64,000 nucleotides of DNA from Bisporella sp. PMI_857. Its lineage: Eukaryota; Ascomycota; Leotiomycetes; Helotiales; Helotiaceae. Within the stretch, counting starts at the first letter, position 1, and each line of letters begins with the position of its first letter. The notes under the pieces were generated by a model. It was not told the origin of the DNA and made no database searches. It saw only the letters and a program-made list of their open reading frames with translations. Positions 22,926-34,873 of the stretch are shown here, one piece after another. The translations under genes and the position numbers were made by a program. Location: the NCBI GenBank assembly GCA_021307315.1, contig JAJSPD010000021.1, forward strand, positions 1 through 64,000. Reading direction: 5' to 3'.

Positions 22926-23434
22926 ATGACAGTACCCAATCCTGCATTGAGAAGAGAGGTCATCAACCTTTACAAAGGTGCGTATTCTTATGGAGAGCTA
23001 GACAGTTTAAGATATCTCTCTATGCATGATGGTAGGGTCTGATAATTTACTAGAGCTATTGAACTTAGGGAAAGAATATCCTCTTGGATATGCATATTTT
23101 CGGCCGCGGTTACACAAAGCTTTTGCCAGTAATGCTTCCTTGACGGATGAAGCGGAAATCCGAAAGGGAATTGAGCGTGGAGAGTTTGTGAAAAAAGGTA
23201 TGCGGCTCATTACTATCAAACGTCATCATAAGAGGACCACCAGCTGATGAACCTGTGGTCAAGAAATCGAGGTTCTGTAAGTCGATGCCTTCCTTTCGGT
23301 CTGTAGGAGTAGCATGAATGGAAGATGAATTTTGATCATATGTCTATATACCAGATAAAGATGCTAATGTTGGGTATCCTAGGTACTATCTGAAACGATA
23401 TAGAGTATTACGACAACGATATGATAAGACATAA
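22926..23434 (+). CDS. LYR-motif mitochondrial protein, ETFRF1/LYRM5-like
   Basis: Four exons (22926-22977, 23054-23197, 23264-23276, 23383-23434) give 86 aa, the usual length for this family. The first exon carries the LYR-type motif NLYKELLNLG, followed by the conserved [17 protein letters not shown] and the C-terminal [16 protein letters not shown]. The third exon is only 13 nt, encoding part of EIEVL; skipping it or reading through either intron causes a stop, while its inclusion restores the whole conserved C-terminus. LYRM5/ETFRF1 proteins bind the electron-transfer flavoprotein in the mitochondrial matrix; that function is transferred from family knowledge. Confidence 0.85.
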
Positions 23435-23625
23435 CTGGAAGGACATCTATTCTCCGCCTTTCCGTCGCACTACACCACACACGTCACTGCGTCGTCAACA
23501 GTCATATGCCCACGTGTCTGTTAATCCGGCAAGATACGAAGTCGCCACAACCTTGTCTGTGGCGCATGACAACGAAGGGCGGGTAAAGGTTTGCGTTCGC
23601 GGCTAATACCCCAGATTCATGCAGC

Positions 23626-25251
23626 CTACTTTTTCTTCCGAGCCCACCACGCCCCGACTTCCAAACACTCTCCCCAGCTGGTGCCATTATTCTTCAACAA
23701 GTCATTCATCATGCCGCCCTGCCAGCGGTCCCATTCGTCTTGTCCCTTGCCACTAGCTTCTCGCAGTAAAGGCTCCATGCTTTCGATGAATTGTATCACA
23801 GTCATCAAAGCTGTTTTGCGTAAAGCCGCCTGTCCTGCTGTCAACAACTTTCGATCGCTCTCCTTCCCTTTTCCAGTGAACCCGGCAGAAACAGCACCAC
23901 CGACACCTTCCCGCTCCCATCTTACTTCTCCGAGGGGAATCGCAAGCCTGCGCGTATCTGTCTCGATGAGAATCTCTGATTCTTGAAGCAGCAAGGGGCG
24001 GAAGAATGTACATGGCATTGGTGTTAATTGTCGTTTTTGGAGCGCTTTAGCTATCCAAACATTATATTCTTGTATATATTGATTTTGAGGGGCAGCCAGA
24101 GGAACCTGCGATGTCATCGTATATGTGCCCATTGCATTCGTATGGACTTGCTCTTCGTCCTCGCTATCATCCTCATCTTCTCTTGTGCTTGGTGGCGCAT
24201 GGGGTAATAGCATCCGTAAGCTATGGTCCCCATCCCATATCTCAATTGTCCCACCGGGTTTGAGGATGCGGATGTATTCGTCCAATAATTCTTGCTGCAT
24301 TCCCGATTGTGGAAGTACTAAACTCACATCCTTACACATAATTAAGCTGAACTCTTCGTCACGGAACGGCAACGGAGTTCTTCGCAAATCATGTTGCACA
24401 AAACGCCAATTCATATCATCATCAGTATCCATCCTTGGTGCTAAAGGTGCAATATCGAGTCCTGTAAATGAGATCGAAGTGAACCCTCTCTGCGCAAAAT
24501 GACGATGGCACATCACACTCCAGAATCCAGTCCCACAAGCAACCTCCAGCACACGTTTCGGGGGCTTCGTATTGAACGCAGGAGAGCATATTGGGCCATT
24601 GAAGACTTGGCATAATAGCATTGTTCGTAGCGTTTGTCTATGTATCTCAGTGAGGTCGCAGGGAAGTGGATACGGCAGACTCGCATCTCGCAGACATCGT
24701 CGGCCGTTTCGTGTTGCAAACGGTTGCGCAAGGAGTGGATCCGTAGGAATCTCGTTTGAAGTTACCGCAGTAAGACCACTCGAGTTTGTTGTGCTAGATA
24801 TGCTGCTTGAACGTCCTGCTTGTTCGCCACGAGCAGCCGCCGCCGCGCGCGATTCGGCGGACTTGAGGGCATTTCGATGTTCGGAACTATTTCCTGATGT
24901 TGACGATGACTTGCGCTGGGCTGTGACCGTGGTTCGTCCTTTATTTGTTTGATTTGCGGCAAGCTTGTAGTCGACAAGTGGTGTTGATAGCATACGATCG
25001 TTATAAATTGCTTGGAATTGGATTGACGTCGCTCCTGAGACGATATGGCGAGTACTAGGCCGAGACGAGTAGGAGTGGGATTCGGCGTAAGGAGTTGTCT
25101 GGTTGTCCTTGGGATCGTTATTGCGCCGTTTGAAGATTGGTTTCACAGGTTGAGCCTGCGAATGAACCGAGATATTTGTATGAGCCGAAGGTGGTTTGCT
25201 TCGATCCGGTCGCTGGGTTGTTGTGTTATAAAAGAAACCCGCCTCTGTCAT
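23626..25251 (-). CDS. SAM-dependent methyltransferase, fungal, with long disordered N-terminus
   Basis: An intronless frame of 541 aa starts in a good context (CCACCATGA). Residues 1-190 are low-complexity, rich in Ser, Thr, Arg and Ala. The class-I methyltransferase core starts near 233: motif I VLEVACGTGFWS (about 234-245), then TGLDIAP, an acidic DTDDDMNWRFVQHDLR segment, FSLIMCKDVS and the post-motif ILKPGGTIEIWDGDHS. The C-terminus ends ECLEVGAWWARKKK. The acceptor substrate cannot be read from sequence. It converges with the LYR gene, leaving 191 bp between stop codons. The disordered N-terminus would be compatible with a regulatory protein, but that is inference. Confidence 0.8.
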   Translation of the reverse strand: MTEAGFFYNTTTQRPDRSKPPSAHTNISVHSQAQPVKPIFKRRNNDPKDNQTTPYAESHSYSSRPSTRHIVSGATSIQFQAIYNDRMLSTPLVDYKLAANQTNKGRTTVTAQRKSSSTSGNSSEHRNALKSAESRAAAAARGEQAGRSSSISSTTNSSGLTAVTSNEIPTDPLLAQPFATRNGRRCLRDASLPYPLPCDLTEIHRQTLRTMLLCQVFNGPICSPAFNTKPPKRVLEVACGTGFWSVMCHRHFAQRGFTSISFTGLDIAPLAPRMDTDDDMNWRFVQHDLRRTPLPFRDEEFSLIMCKDVSLVLPQSGMQQELLDEYIRILKPGGTIEIWDGDHSLRMLLPHAPPSTREDEDDSEDEEQVHTNAMGTYTMTSQVPLAAPQNQYIQEYNVWIAKALQKRQLTPMPCTFFRPLLLQESEILIETDTRRLAIPLGEVRWEREGVGGAVSAGFTGKGKESDRKLLTAGQAALRKTALMTVIQFIESMEPLLREASGKGQDEWDRWQGGMMNDLLKNNGTSWGECLEVGAWWARKKK

Positions 25252-27230
25252 GGTGGTGGATCTTTAAGGTAGCCGGGTCTGGGTTCTGTGGGTTCTCCTT
25301 GGCGTCGCGTTTTTGCCTGAGTTGGGTACACAATACTTGCAGGATAGCTGCAGTGATGATACGCTGCAAGCTGATATTATTGCCACATTCGTTCTTTTAC
25401 GATTATCCTCTTCCAATAATGGCCCGATCGAGCCGGTCACGGGTACAAGTATTGCACATTGCCCCTAAAGGTGATTGCATTCTAATACGGTACGTAGTTG
25501 CCACGTGAATGACTGATTCATGGACGTATGCGCAATGGAAGGATAAAGATGGGGAGAAGGGTCTCCGCATTGGAAAATCGGGAGATGCGACCTTGAAGAA
25601 TCCAAGAATAGGCGTAAGCTGATCTGATGCGCCTGGTGAAGTTGATTGAACGTCTTGGGACGGAGGTGTTCTATTATATTGCAACAGACTCTGTCCTAGT
25701 TAAGCAAGCCATTCTAGAGAGGGTAAGAAGATTTGTAGGGAACCCCCCTCCTGAGTTTGGTTTCAATTTCTCCGTGGGAGGACTATTTGGCTGCGACATT
25801 GGGCTCCATGCCGTAAGACAGAAGGGAGATGCTGTGCCTCATAGGAGGCAAATGTACTCTTCCCCGCGCCGGATGCGTATGCATTCCCCCTGCGCATGTA
25901 TCTGAAGCGAAGAGGGTCTCTTTTGGGATGACTCTCTCAGGCTTTCATTGGTGAGTGACAAATGATATTCCGATGCGCATTTGACCTGTGCAGCGCATCT
26001 ATTGCTTACTAAAGTGATGTATTAAGGATGCAATGGTCTTTAAAAAAGCTTTGAAACATGCCCTAATGTAGACTCGAGATATATGCTAAAACTTGGTGAA
26101 ACATATTGCTACATCTGATAATGCAAGTCGCCGTTGTTCAAGTGCAAATTGATTCATCTACAGCAGACAGCGGAAAATGCTGCCATTTGCTGCAACACTT
26201 ACAAGTCCATGTGGTAATCCAAGCCTATCTTGCCGAATTAGCAGGAAAACATGGAGTTAAACACCTGGATGGTATTAGCATAATTGGACAATGAAAAGAC
26301 CTCGTATTTAGCATGCAACAGAGCCGGCCATTTGGTCATGATTTAATGATAATGGCCAAAGCAGAGGGTACGAGATGAGGTTGAACACATTTGTGCATAC
26401 TACGGGAACAAAGTTCATATCAGTGCTTACTATGGTAAGAAGTAGTTTCTTTTTGATGGATCGATGGAGAGGAGGAAGTCAAAATGAGAGCCCGCCTCCA
26501 TGGGTGGAAACCTACACTTGCTACCTTACTTTCCTCCTGTTCCACGACCCAGGTTCCACAAATTAGAAGATCACGTGATAACATGCTTACCTAAATTTAG
26601 TCGCATTGGCGTTAGCTCCCTCGTAGCTGGTACCTCATCGCGGTTGAATTGAAGCTATCATAGTCTCTCTTCCTCTTCTTCTTCTTCGCATCACTACCAT
26701 TCTACAACCCACACCAATTGATCCGACTCGCGATACGTTCACTTAACACCTGCAGCCGGCTTCTACTACCGAAGGCCTTTCCGCATCAAGGTACTATCAA
26801 GTCGCTTCTATCATACCAAATTTTAGCCGTCTCACAATCCGGCTCATATTGAACAGCAAGCTTATACTTTGGCTCTACTAGATTTAGAAGCCTTTTCGAG
26901 AGCACCAAGTTCAGCTTTATTCAACCTGCTCTGTGATTCACTCCCTAATCTCCCTTACCCACACAACCACACCTACGACATCAGCCGCGATAACTACGCA
27001 AGTCTGAACATTCTATTCAAGCGCCTGCACTGAGTGGAAAGCTGCTTCTCCAACTCGGTAGATGCGCAAAAAGTATCTTAAAAACATCTATGTGCCAACG
27101 ACGAAAGACTCGCTTCCCGTTCCCCAAAACACCGGCCTCAGCATCTTCCGAGTCATACCGTGTACGTTCACGGCTTGTGCTCGACTCCCGGAGCCAACGC
27201 CTACCTTCGATATACACTCGACCAAATTAG
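25252..27230. other. 2-kb intergenic region: divergent promoters of the methyltransferase and ccr4
   Basis: No gene was found. A pyrimidine-rich tract (CTCTTCCTCTTCTTCTTCTTC-like) sits at about 26663-26686, typical of fungal 5' regions ahead of ccr4. The small plus-strand frames at 25627-25905 and 26106-26294 lack any support. Confidence 0.5.
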
Positions 27231-29578
27231 ATGGCGGATGCATACAGATTTCAGCAGAGCGCTGGGAATTATTACTACCCACAGGGAACACAACCTCAGC
27301 ACCCCCGCCATCAAATAATCCGCAATAGCACTCCGCCGAATAACACTCGATCTCCATTTACGATAGACACGCCTTCTCCATCTCGATCGCCAGATTCGCA
27401 CTCTCCGGCGCACAATCCGTACGCTATGTTCGGTTCGGGACCAGGGCAACATACACGAGTGAATGGAGCAGCTGGACGGGGCATGCAACAACATATGGGG
27501 ATATACAACTATCAGCAACAAAATTCTCACCAACAGCACAGCCAGCAGCATTCGACCATTCAGCAAGACAGCGGTACACACACGAGCAATGGTGGAGCAC
27601 TGAATCATCATAACACCTATTCTTCTGGGGTGTTGAACAGTACAACACCAAACTTCGTCCCTGCCAGCCTTCAGAATGGGCATGCGGCAGCTACACGCGG
27701 GGGCCAGATGACAGCAGTCAATCCGCATTGGGCAGAGCAAGTAAAGCACCGTAAGGATGCCGAGCAAGCAAATGCCGCCGCACAGCAAGGGCATACTCAT
27801 TATTGGGCGCGGATGAAAGCTGGGGAAAATCGTCAGCCTGTTGCCACAGTGCCCGATACTCAGGAGCCTGAATCAGATGGGGATACCAGAATCTCTAATT
27901 CCAACACGAATGCACATTTTCAAAAGCGCCAAGACTGGGTAGATGTCGATCTAAGTGGCCAGGGCCTCAGGACAATTTCACCAAGCTTCTTCACGTTTTC
28001 TTTCTTGAGAGATGTGTTTCTAGGCTCAAACAAACTTTCTTACCTGCCACCATGGTTTGGAGAACTACGGCAAATGCGACATTTGGATGTTTCACACAAC
28101 CAGCTTACACAGTTACCTGCAGAATTGGGAATGTGTGTACTTTTGAAAACTCTATTAGCATTTGACAACCAAATTCAGTCCTTACCATCAGAATTGGGTT
28201 CGCTGTACCAACTAGACATTCTTGGCATCGAAGGAAACCCGGCGCTAGAAGCGAATGAAGTTGAAGAGATCAAGCGTGATGGAACAAAATCACTGATAAA
28301 GCGTCTCTTAGAAGAATCACCAAGTAAGGTCATGCGCATCCTCTTCTATGGACTTTACTAATTTTATATTCAGTGCCATTGCCGCCTCCGGACCGCATAG
28401 TCATCCCGCTTACCGATGCCTCGTCCTTGAATGCCCACGATCAATTCCGCATCTTCTCATTCAACATACTTTGTGATAACGCAACTCGAGAGCAATACAA
28501 CTACACTCCTGCGAAAGCTCTAGAATGGACATATAGACGAGAGATGATTTTACAACAAGTCGAAAAGGCTGATGCTGATATCATATGCCTGCAAGAAGTA
28601 GACGTGGATAGTTACAATGAATACTTCCGGCCAAAGTTGGCTATTCACGGCCTTAAAGGTGCCTTCTGGCCAAAGGCTCGGGCCAAAACGATGTCAGAGA
28701 AGGATGCCAAAGTTGTGGATGGGTGTGCAACCTTTTACAAATCAGATAAATACATCCTGCTAGACAAGCAACTGATTGATTTTCAATCAATTGCCATTAA
28801 TAGACCAGATATGAAAGGGCAGCAAGATGTCTTCAATCGGGTTATGCCAAGAGATCAAATGGCCATTTTGACATTCTTCGAAGAGCGCCTTACCGGGAGT
28901 AGATTGGTTGTAGCCAATGGTCATCTCTACTGGGATCCGCGCTATGCCGATGTCAAGTTAGTTCAAGCTGCAATTCTGATGGACCAAATCAATCAATGGG
29001 CTAAAAAGTACGCAAAATGGCCAGCGTGCACAGACAAAAAGGCAGGCATGTATAAGTTTGCAGACGAGGTAGATGATGCAGCCTTCGAACCTGCGCCGTC
29101 TATGGAGTACACCGATCCTACCCAATTGCCACTCTTGATGTGTGTAGATCTCAACTCTACACCCGAATCTAGTGTATACCAGCTGTTGTCTGACGGCCGT
29201 GTCGGCCCTGAGCATGAAGATCTTGCGGGTCACTCCTATGGAAATTTTACTAGAGATGGTATAGACCATCCTTTCTCTCTTCGGTCTGCATACAGCCTTC
29301 TTGACGACACTCCTCATGCGTTAACCTTTACCAATTACGTTCCTGGTTTCACAGGTGTCATTGACCATATATTTTTCTCTTCCAACGCTCTAGAGGTTGT
29401 GTCTGTGTTAGGGGGCGTAGATGCCAATTACATGAAGACAGTACCTGGATTTCCCAGTTATCACTTTCCTAGCGATCATCTACCTTTGCAAGCAGATTTC
29501 TGCATCAAAGGCCGGAAAGAAAAGAAGCAAATACCTGAGTCAGATTTTCCTCCATCAAGGAGGGACCGAAGAGACTAG
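27231..29578 (+). CDS. ccr4: CCR4-NOT complex catalytic deadenylase Ccr4
   Basis: Exons 27231-28323 and 28374-29578 (50-bp intron, GTAAGG…TTCAG) encode 765 aa. Residues ~60-190 are Gln/His/Asn-rich and disordered. Leucine-rich repeats cover about 240-345 (VDLSGQGLRTI, LDVSHNQLTQLP, LLAFDNQIQSLP) and bind the NOT scaffold. The endonuclease/exonuclease/phosphatase domain runs from about 386 to the end, with FSFNILCDN, the catalytic Glu of CLQEVD (Glu439), CVDLNSTP and the terminal SDHLPLQADF containing His733. It shortens mRNA poly(A) tails. The LRR plus EEP arrangement is diagnostic of Ccr4 rather than Angel or Nocturnin relatives. Confidence 0.95.
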
Positions 29579-30164
29579 TTTGCATTACATGTCAATGCAG
29601 TGCGGGTAATTTTTGTACGTGATTGGCGCACGGCCTGGTTTTGCTTGGAAAACTCGGGAGGGGCTCAGAGGCATGCATGGTGGCATTACTTTTTTTTTGT
29701 TTCTCTGGCTTCAGACATCTTTCTACGGAAATGGTGTTTAGGCGGGCAGGCGAAGAACGCGATCATTGATGAGTCACGCAAGCAGCCCGGAAATCTAGGC
29801 CAAAAATGGGTTTCGGGCCATAAGGGATGTGAGTAGGTTAGGAGTGCTAAATGATGTTGACATAAGTGTTTTGATATGGGGGCGTTTTTGTGTTTGTGTT
29901 TTTATTGCCCTGGTCTTTCTTGCACGAAACATTCAATAGAAATGGGTCCTGCTCTTTGGGACTATGACATAAATGTGTTTTCTCACTTACATGATCAGTC
30001 TATAAGAAGCGTGTACATTTTCTACTATGTCCACCTTCCAAAGTGTTCTATGCTATTAACTTCACAGTACTCTTTGAACGTTTCAGTTGCCAAGTGATGG
30101 CTGAGGTATGATGTGCGAGATGTCTTCCGCTACAGAAACAAAAGTCCTTTTCAGGAACCCCGGT
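29579..30164. other. 3' flank of ccr4, no gene
   Basis: Downstream of the ccr4 stop no frame with a recognisable product is seen. Confidence 0.45.
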
Positions 30165-30736
30165 TTATCTCTGGTCGACATCCCCCAAATGCCAAGCTTC
30201 CCACCACCTGTTCATCAAGATCAATACGGTAGGCAGTCTCTTGAAGCCCATAGAATCCCAAAAATACAGAGAGAGCACCACTGCGGCCATTATATGGTCT
30301 CCGAAGCCCTGCAGATTCATCTGCAGATCCTCCGGATCTGCCACCTCCCGCAGGGCTTTCCGCTCACAAGTTAGCCAATACACAAACCTCGGGCATTTAA
30401 TCGCATGACCGGCGCGGATGGCGCTGTTACCGTTTTCGACCTGAATGTTCGATGCAAGCCACCTCAATTCTTCATGAGAGTTCACTAAGTACAAGGACGG
30501 GTATAGAATGAGATTCTTTCTGAAACTAGTAGTTTGTAGGATTTGTGGCGCCTGCCTGAAGGTGAGCCCATTTGATATACCATACCAAGTATTCACCTCG
30601 AATGTTTTTCTTCAGATCACCAGAGGTTGCTTCGACTCATAGAATTAGACCTTGTTGAAGAGGCTCTTCTCAGTATGCAATTCGGCATCGAAATCTGGCC
30701 GATCGACAAGATCGACTGCCTCATTCGGCAAATCCG
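30165..30736 (-). pseudogene. Possible decayed gene remnant, unrecognised
   Basis: On the minus strand two stretches look more protein-like than their surroundings: about 30736-30648, beginning MQETPDLPNEAVDLVDRPDF, and a 143-codon frame at 30596-30165 that includes WLTCERKALREVADPEDLQM. They are separated by stops with no clean splice pair, and neither matches a family I can name. It may be a degraded gene or a poorly resolved multi-exon gene. Confidence is low. Confidence 0.25.
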
Positions 30737-30739
30737 GGG

Positions 30740-31874
30740 TCTCCTGCATCGGCGTTAGTAGCGGTTAAGATCCTGGGCACCCCAGACATATTTCAACCTC
30801 CCCTCCCCCGCACATTCCTCTGTACCAAGGACAACATGACCGCAAACTTATGCTATTCGCTCATGCCTTTGAGGATGCATCGCCAAGAATGATCCTCGTG
30901 TCGGCCCAGCGGGTTTGACGCTGTTGCAACTTAGAATAGTACTTTTTAATATCGACTACATGCAGCGTAGATTGTTCTTCGATTAAGTTCACTTTTTATT
31001 ATGTCGATTCCAAGAGCTTCCGGGTTGTTGGTAGAACCTTGCATGCATTTGCATATACGATGCTTGAAATTTCTGCAAGAAATATTGTCAAGGAGAGACA
31101 TGGCGGCATCTGTTCGGTTGACTCGGGGTCGCTTCTCTGCTAAGAAGTTGATATTCAGCACGCAGCATAACCACCAGAGCCTCTACTGCTAGGAGTATCT
31201 AAGATTAGTAAATTCACCGTAGAGTCTGTCAAGGGATGATAACAATTTGACATAGCACATTCCCACCACCGCTGTTTGTATAGAAGTATAGTCATTCCAG
31301 GTTGCTTGGATCTAGTATTACCTAAAGATACAGACCCCTGAGATGTAAGGGGGCCAGAGCATGAGATTGAATCTTAAAAGCTCTTTATATACAACCCTGC
31401 AATAACTAGAGGCTTGCGTTACAGATTATCCACCTCCGAACGAGTGCATTTTAGATTCGACCCATTTAATCCTTTAGGGAAGTACTTCTGGCGTTTTATT
31501 AAGTTTGGAGCTCACCTGCAGACGGAAGGTCATAACTATGAGAAGTGACTTCGGTATGTTAGTCAACCAGAGCTGATCCCTGAGTTTACCCGCAATGTTA
31601 GTGCCTACCACGCCAACCACAATATACAGATGTAGGATCGCTCAAGAAGCTTGTCTTTAACATCCTGAAAGAGGCAATAGATGGCTTTTTGTTGTTCCGC
31701 TGAGCTGTTTTCTAAGACCATCTTGCACCTCAGCTGAGCGTGTAGAAATATCATGTATTCTTGGCCTAGAGATGCCACCGATCCAGAATTTGTATAAGAA
31801 GAGGAGTCTCTCGCAATGAATCCCCCAAGCACATACAAAGCAGCTTTCTCATCATTGTCTAAGACGTTCTCAAG
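30740..31874. other. Intergenic, upstream of the secreted 480-aa protein gene
   Basis: About 1.1 kb without a supportable gene. A minus-strand frame at 31605-31934 overlaps the next gene's start in antisense and is rejected. Confidence 0.45.
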
Positions 31875-33613
31875 ATGCAGCTCAAGTTTTCGATTCTCCT
31901 GCGACTTCTGTCCCTTCGTGCAGTCGCTGGTCAACTTACATCTAACGATGCAACTCTCTTAGCCTGGCGTGCTTATGGCAACTTCGTTACCGATTATTTG
32001 ACAGCAGGTCAAGGCCTAGTCAAAGGCGTGGACTATGTCTATGTCACTCCTCCATCATCAAGCGCTGTTCGTGGGGGTAGTCCCGTTCCGTTTGCTGTTC
32101 AGAACAACGATCTCTTCCAATTCGCCAACGCCTTGCAAAAGCCTGATGAACCTCTTCTTAATGCTTTCGGGCCCAGCTACATTCAAAACCTGAATATGTG
32201 AGTTTTGCTAATGCAATTGTTGCTTTACTGACAGACACTTAGCTATGTGTCATCCGTTGATCTTGGGGTCGACCCACCCACGGATGCTCAGTTAGCAGAG
32301 ATTCAGAAACGCCAAGATGCCTACATCACCGCTTCCAACAACTTCTTCAATGAACAGTCGATAGCCTATAACCGCTGGTTGAATGATCCTTTAGCACAAG
32401 CAACCAAACAGCCCTTCTCCCAGTGGGTTACTCGGAACGATGCATTGTACATTTCATACCAAAATGCGATGAAGAATGCTGCAGCCAGCCTTCAGGCATA
32501 TCAGCGAGCCATATACGGACCACTTGCCAGTATCCTGGCCGACGATGTCAACAATATTCAGCTCAATGCATTAAACATGTTTCAGGATGTTCCGGGGTAG
32601 GTCTCGCTAGAAGAAAACAAAAAGGAAATTCTAATCAGTCACAGCTATAATATGCCCGTATTCCCTGGGCAGTATAATGTCAAGTTCGATCCATTCAATG
32701 CTCCACAGCTCGGCCTTGCAGACGGTACCACTTGGAGGCCAGCATATTCAATCGGCGGCTGTAAGTATACAGGAGGCAATCACTCGCATCCGTGTACTTG
32801 TGAGTTAGAAGACATGTTTTCCAGCATGTCTTGCTACTCTTATATCGCTCAATTTTCTATACTACTCGGGGTGTACTCTAATAGCGCTAACACCGTTTCA
32901 TGTAGCTTTCCAGAACGTCTGTGATGCATGGTACAATGGAACTGGCGGATCCGGCCTCACCACAACGGTTTCATGGACGATGACTGATTATAAGTATAAC
33001 GATTGGAGTTATCTTGGCCACTCTACCTCTGTCAAGCAAGGCTCAACTGGGTTTTTTTCGTTCCTCAGCGCAAAAGCAAGTTCGTCTTCGACCGAGACCT
33101 CCTTCACCGAGTACACTAGTGCTTTCAACAGCAAGGTCACAATCACTCTCACCATGAAGGGCACGCCCGTGATCTTCAACGTCAATGGTGGATTTTGGTA
33201 TGCTCAATCATCTCTTCTGTTTCCCTATTTTTGATCACAACTAACCACAACTCAGGGATGTCCCTGACTTCCGCACTCTCTACCCCAAGCTCCTTCCCAA
33301 TGGCAAAGACTTCCTCAAAGGTTCTGTGCGTCTTCAAAAGATCTTGGTTGGCTATCAAGTCGGCATCACTATCACTTTCAATGATGCTGCTCAATGGACT
33401 TCCGTATCCACCTTTGTCAAGAATGCGCAGAAGAACGTCGGCGGTGGCATATCCATTTTTGGATTCAGATTCGGTGCTGGCTCATCAAGCACTTATCAGC
33501 AGAGTGTGAGCTCGATCCAGGTTATCCAGCAGGGTAATGTGGGTCAGATCGTCTTGCCACCTACTGCTCCAGGTGTCACTGTCATGCTTGGTGCCCTTGG
33601 AAAGGCTCTCTAA
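31875..33613 (+). CDS. Secreted 480-aa fungal protein of unknown function
   Basis: Five exons (31875-32197, 32243-32596, 32645-32760, 32906-33197, 33256-33613) join in frame to 480 aa. The N-terminus MQLKFSILLRLLSLRAVAG is a signal peptide with likely cleavage before QLTSND. Residues ~30-230 are mostly helical (for example DAYITASNNFFNEQSIAYNRW). Residues ~240-480 look beta-rich, with alternating Ser/Thr and hydrophobic residues (SKVTITLTMKGTPVIFNVNGG, GGGISIFGFRFGAG). There is a single cysteine in the mature protein. I recognise no family. The helical half plus amphipathic beta half is an unusual layout for a fungal secreted protein; membrane interaction is only a speculation. It stands alone, 2.3 kb from ccr4. 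Confidence 0.8.
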
Positions 33614-34784
33614 ACTAATTCCTCGGATGACGTGTCTAACGTCTTGCCTGGGCTTGCAGCAAGACAGAAAAAGAAGATCACGGCAGTTTAACACATCCCG
33701 CGTTCGCTTCTCTACCCAATCATATTTTTGCTACAACCTATCTAGATTTGAAATCTGTCACATCTTCCCACCCTCTGTCTAATCCCAAACGTGAATGTTA
33801 TTTCTTGTTCTCTAGCTATATTCCTGAGTACCGAGTTCAGAGAACTATGCAAAATTTATAAAAATATGGAGACCTGAGACGTGACCTTCATCATGACTAT
33901 CTCGCCAGCTCGGGAAAGCTAGGAACGTCACAATTTTTGGAATCCTCGGATGTCTATTAGTGCCAAAGCCCTCCTAGAATGAGGAAACTCAGGGCTATTT
34001 TAAGATTACTTAGCGGAGCTTGCGGGCATTTACAGAAAATAGCGCCTTGCAGTACAAAAAAGATCACGTCTTCTGAAAGTGAAACTCCCAAGTGTAAAGC
34101 AGGGCCTAGGTCAAAATAATTGGTGGTTATTTATTGGATACAGATAGATAGGTCACCGACGAAATTAGAACTGATAATCACTAACGACCAAGTATTGGCT
34201 AAATTCACGAGATGAGTCTTTCGTGATTAATTTGCCGTTTTCTTGCCGCGATGTCTTCCGGTTAGCTTTTGCGATTGCAATAATATAACCATGAGCCAAC
34301 TGAAAGCACGAGATCTTCAATTGACAGCTGAACGATGTTCTCTAAGCATGTTTTATCAATTGTTACGAATCTTCTCGATGTCTCAAGAGCATCACGAAAT
34401 ATCCGAACCGTTATGGAAGGAAGCTCTTTATCGCCAGACAACCATTGCCACAAGCCGGGCTACAAATGCAGAAAAGTTGCAGCGCTAGTCTACTGACATT
34501 TTGGAGGTTTCGGTCATAAAAGTCAATAAATAAAACTTAATATTAAAGGGGTCAATAATATAATTTGAACATGTTTCTTTAATGCTAGGTAGATGTTCAT
34601 TTGACCTGCCTATCACTCCCAGCATTCCTTCCATTTAAGTATGCCAAGACCTGCGTTTAGGGGCTCGCTAAAAAATTTCCGCTGAGGAAGGCACGCTCCC
34701 GTTATCCAATATGGGCATCGACCTGCAGAAAGTATATCAAAACCACAAATGTATCAGCATCAAAACAACATATAAAATACATTC
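33614..34784. other. Intergenic between the secreted protein gene and the tRNA
   Basis: About 1.2 kb of moderately AT-rich DNA. An 81-codon plus-strand frame at 34243-34488 has no domain and is matched by an antisense frame; neither is accepted. Confidence 0.45.
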
Positions 34785-34789
34785 AAAAA
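34785..34789 (-). terminator. Pol III terminator (T5 on the minus strand) for tRNA-Ile
   Basis: A run of five T on the transcribed-sense minus strand lies 12-16 nt beyond the tRNA 3' end, the expected distance for RNA polymerase III termination. Confidence 0.6.
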
Positions 34790-34800
34790 CTAATTTAATT

Positions 34801-34873
34801 GGTCACTACGAGGGTCGAACTCGCGGCCTCGGCGTTATTAGCACCGCGCTCTAACCAACTGAGCTAAGCGACC
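34801..34873 (-). tRNA. tRNA-Ile (anticodon AAU)
   Basis: Read on the minus strand, 73 nt fold as a cloverleaf. The acceptor stem is GGTCGCT/AGTGACC with one G-T wobble; the D arm contains the A-box TAGCTCAGTTGG; the anticodon stem is CGGTG/CGCCG with loop CTAATAA giving anticodon AAT (read as IAU); the T arm contains the B-box GAGTTCGACCCTC. There is no intron. CCA is not encoded in full, as expected for a eukaryotic nuclear tRNA. Confidence 0.95.

Noticed and set aside
27201..27800. Minus-strand 199-codon frame
   Set aside because: Antisense shadow of the low-complexity Gln/Asn-rich part of ccr4.
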